DNA of 5,808 nt, taken from assembly GCA_003219925.1 (NCBI GenBank), contig QHQU01000024.1:1-5808 (forward strand). The letters are read 5' to 3'. The position numbers and the translations under genes are program-made. Shown in pieces: positions 5,088-5,808 of the stretch. Numbering within the stretch: the first letter of the stretch is position 1; every line of letters begins with the position of its first letter. Source of the stretch: Verrucomicrobiota bacterium. Lineage in GTDB: Bacteria; Verrucomicrobiota; Verrucomicrobiia; Chthoniobacterales; UBA10450. Under the pieces are notes generated by a model. That model worked only from the letters and a program-made list of their open reading frames with translations, had not been told where the DNA came from and searched no databases.

Positions 5088-5808
5088 ATGGAAATCTTCC
5101 GTTCTACGGCCGGTCTCGCGCAGTTAGACGGTCCGCTTTTCCTCGCGATCGGCGCGTTCGACGGCGTGCACCTCGGTCACCAAGCCGTCATCTCCACTTC
5201 TGCGCGGCATGCCCATTCTGAAGATGGAACGCCGGTTGTTGTCACGTTCGATCCACATCCTGCCAAAGTTTTGCGACCAGAGAATGCGCCCCATCTCATT
5301 ACTTCCACACCGCATAAGATCGCGTTGATTCGCGCTCTTGGAGTCGGCCATCTCCTGATAATTCCTTTCGACAAAAATTTCGCGCAAACCGAGGCGGAGG
5401 ATTTCGTTGCCCAACTGACCGCGAACGCCAGGGGCCTGTGCGAAATTTGTGTCGGCCATGAATGGTCATTCGGAAAAAATCGGGCCGGCAATCTCGCGCT
5501 CCTGCGCAAGCTTGGCACCCGGCATCACTTCAACGTTGTCGGAATCCCGCCAGTGAAAGTGAACGGGGCGGTCGTCAGCAGCACCGCCATTCGCGCCCGG
5601 ATTGAGCGCGGCGATTTCGCTGGCGCAGCCGTAATGCTCGGCCGCGACTACACCATTCTCGGCACGGTCAGGGAAGGTTCAAAGCTGGGGCGGCAGATCG
5701 GTTTTCCAACGGCAAATTTGAGTGCACACAGCGAACAATTTCCGCCCAACGGCGTTTACTTTGTCGAGGCCTGGTTCGAAGGCGTACTGCATCACGGTGT
5801 CGTCAATG
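5088..5808 (+). CDS. ribF: Bifunctional riboflavin kinase / FAD synthetase, 3' end beyond the window
   Basis: RibF phosphorylates riboflavin to FMN and adenylylates FMN to FAD in the cytoplasm. The 240 complete codons present show the N-terminal nucleotidyltransferase domain: IGAFDGVHLGHQ (21-32) with the HxGH motif at 28-31, TFDPHP (53-58), GHEWSFGKNRAGN (123-135) and SSTAIR (164-169). The riboflavin kinase domain follows, with LGTVREGSKLGRQIGFPTANL (191-211) and PPNGVYFVEAW. The usual Asn of GNFDGVH is Ala23 here. The frame is open to the right edge; family length is about 300-320 residues, so roughly a quarter is missing. ATG 5088 fits the family N-terminus, but no Shine-Dalgarno sequence precedes it, only repeat units and TTTTCTG. 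Confidence 0.95.
   Translation, partial: MEIFRSTAGLAQLDGPLFLAIGAFDGVHLGHQAVISTSARHAHSEDGTPVVVTFDPHPAKVLRPENAPHLITSTPHKIALIRALGVGHLLIIPFDKNFAQTEAEDFVAQLTANARGLCEICVGHEWSFGKNRAGNLALLRKLGTRHHFNVVGIPPVKVNGAVVSSTAIRARIERGDFAGAAVMLGRDYTILGTVREGSKLGRQIGFPTANLSAHSEQFPPNGVYFVEAWFEGVLHHGVVN

Noticed and set aside
4862..5221. Several overlapping frames on both strands reading through the repeat island (for example 4976-5221 +, with RHSFVIRHS-like repeats)
   Set aside because: They are translations of the ATGACGAA/TTCGTCAT repeat and of ribF in the wrong frame, with no independent coding signal.

Overview
The window is a translation and RNA-maturation operon on the + strand. It runs from the last codons of a probable nusA through infB (initiation factor IF2), rbfA (30S maturation factor), a DHH/DHHA1 phosphoesterase of the NrnA type and truB (tRNA pseudouridine-55 synthase), to a four-helix-bundle (S23/IVP-like) gene and the 5' part of ribF (FAD synthetase), which is cut by the window edge. 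No RNA gene, CRISPR array or insertion sequence with a transposase is visible.

Organism: the order infB-rbfA-truB-ribF is the one I recall for chlamydiae and related PVC bacteria, and an nrnA-like gene between rbfA and truB is common in several phyla. Together with moderately high GC, a short TruB without a PUA domain, and a four-helix-bundle gene set in ATGACGAA repeats, this suggests a verrucomicrobium, perhaps a soil Chthoniobacterales/Spartobacteria member. This is an inference from gene order and style, with no phylogenetic test.

Layout: 1-90 holds a probable nusA end, a small hairpin and the infB ribosome binding site. 91-2346 is infB. 2346-2429 is an 84-nt interrupted palindrome filling most of the infB-rbfA gap. 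2439-4469 is a tight block in which rbfA/nrnA overlap by 4 nt and nrnA/truB by 26 nt, so translational coupling is likely. 4470-5087 is an accessory island: a 441-bp four-helix-bundle gene bracketed by a 35-bp inverted repeat (34 of 35 positions complementary), with further copies of the same 8-mer around it. ribF starts 7 nt after the last repeat copy.

Functionally, IF2, RbfA and TruB act on initiation, 30S assembly and tRNA modification, the DHH protein would clear short RNA fragments and/or pAp, and RibF makes FMN/FAD. The notable part is the island between truB and ribF. Its architecture resembles the intervening sequences of 23S rRNA, where a four-helix-bundle gene sits in the loop of a long stem, but here it lies in a protein-coding operon.
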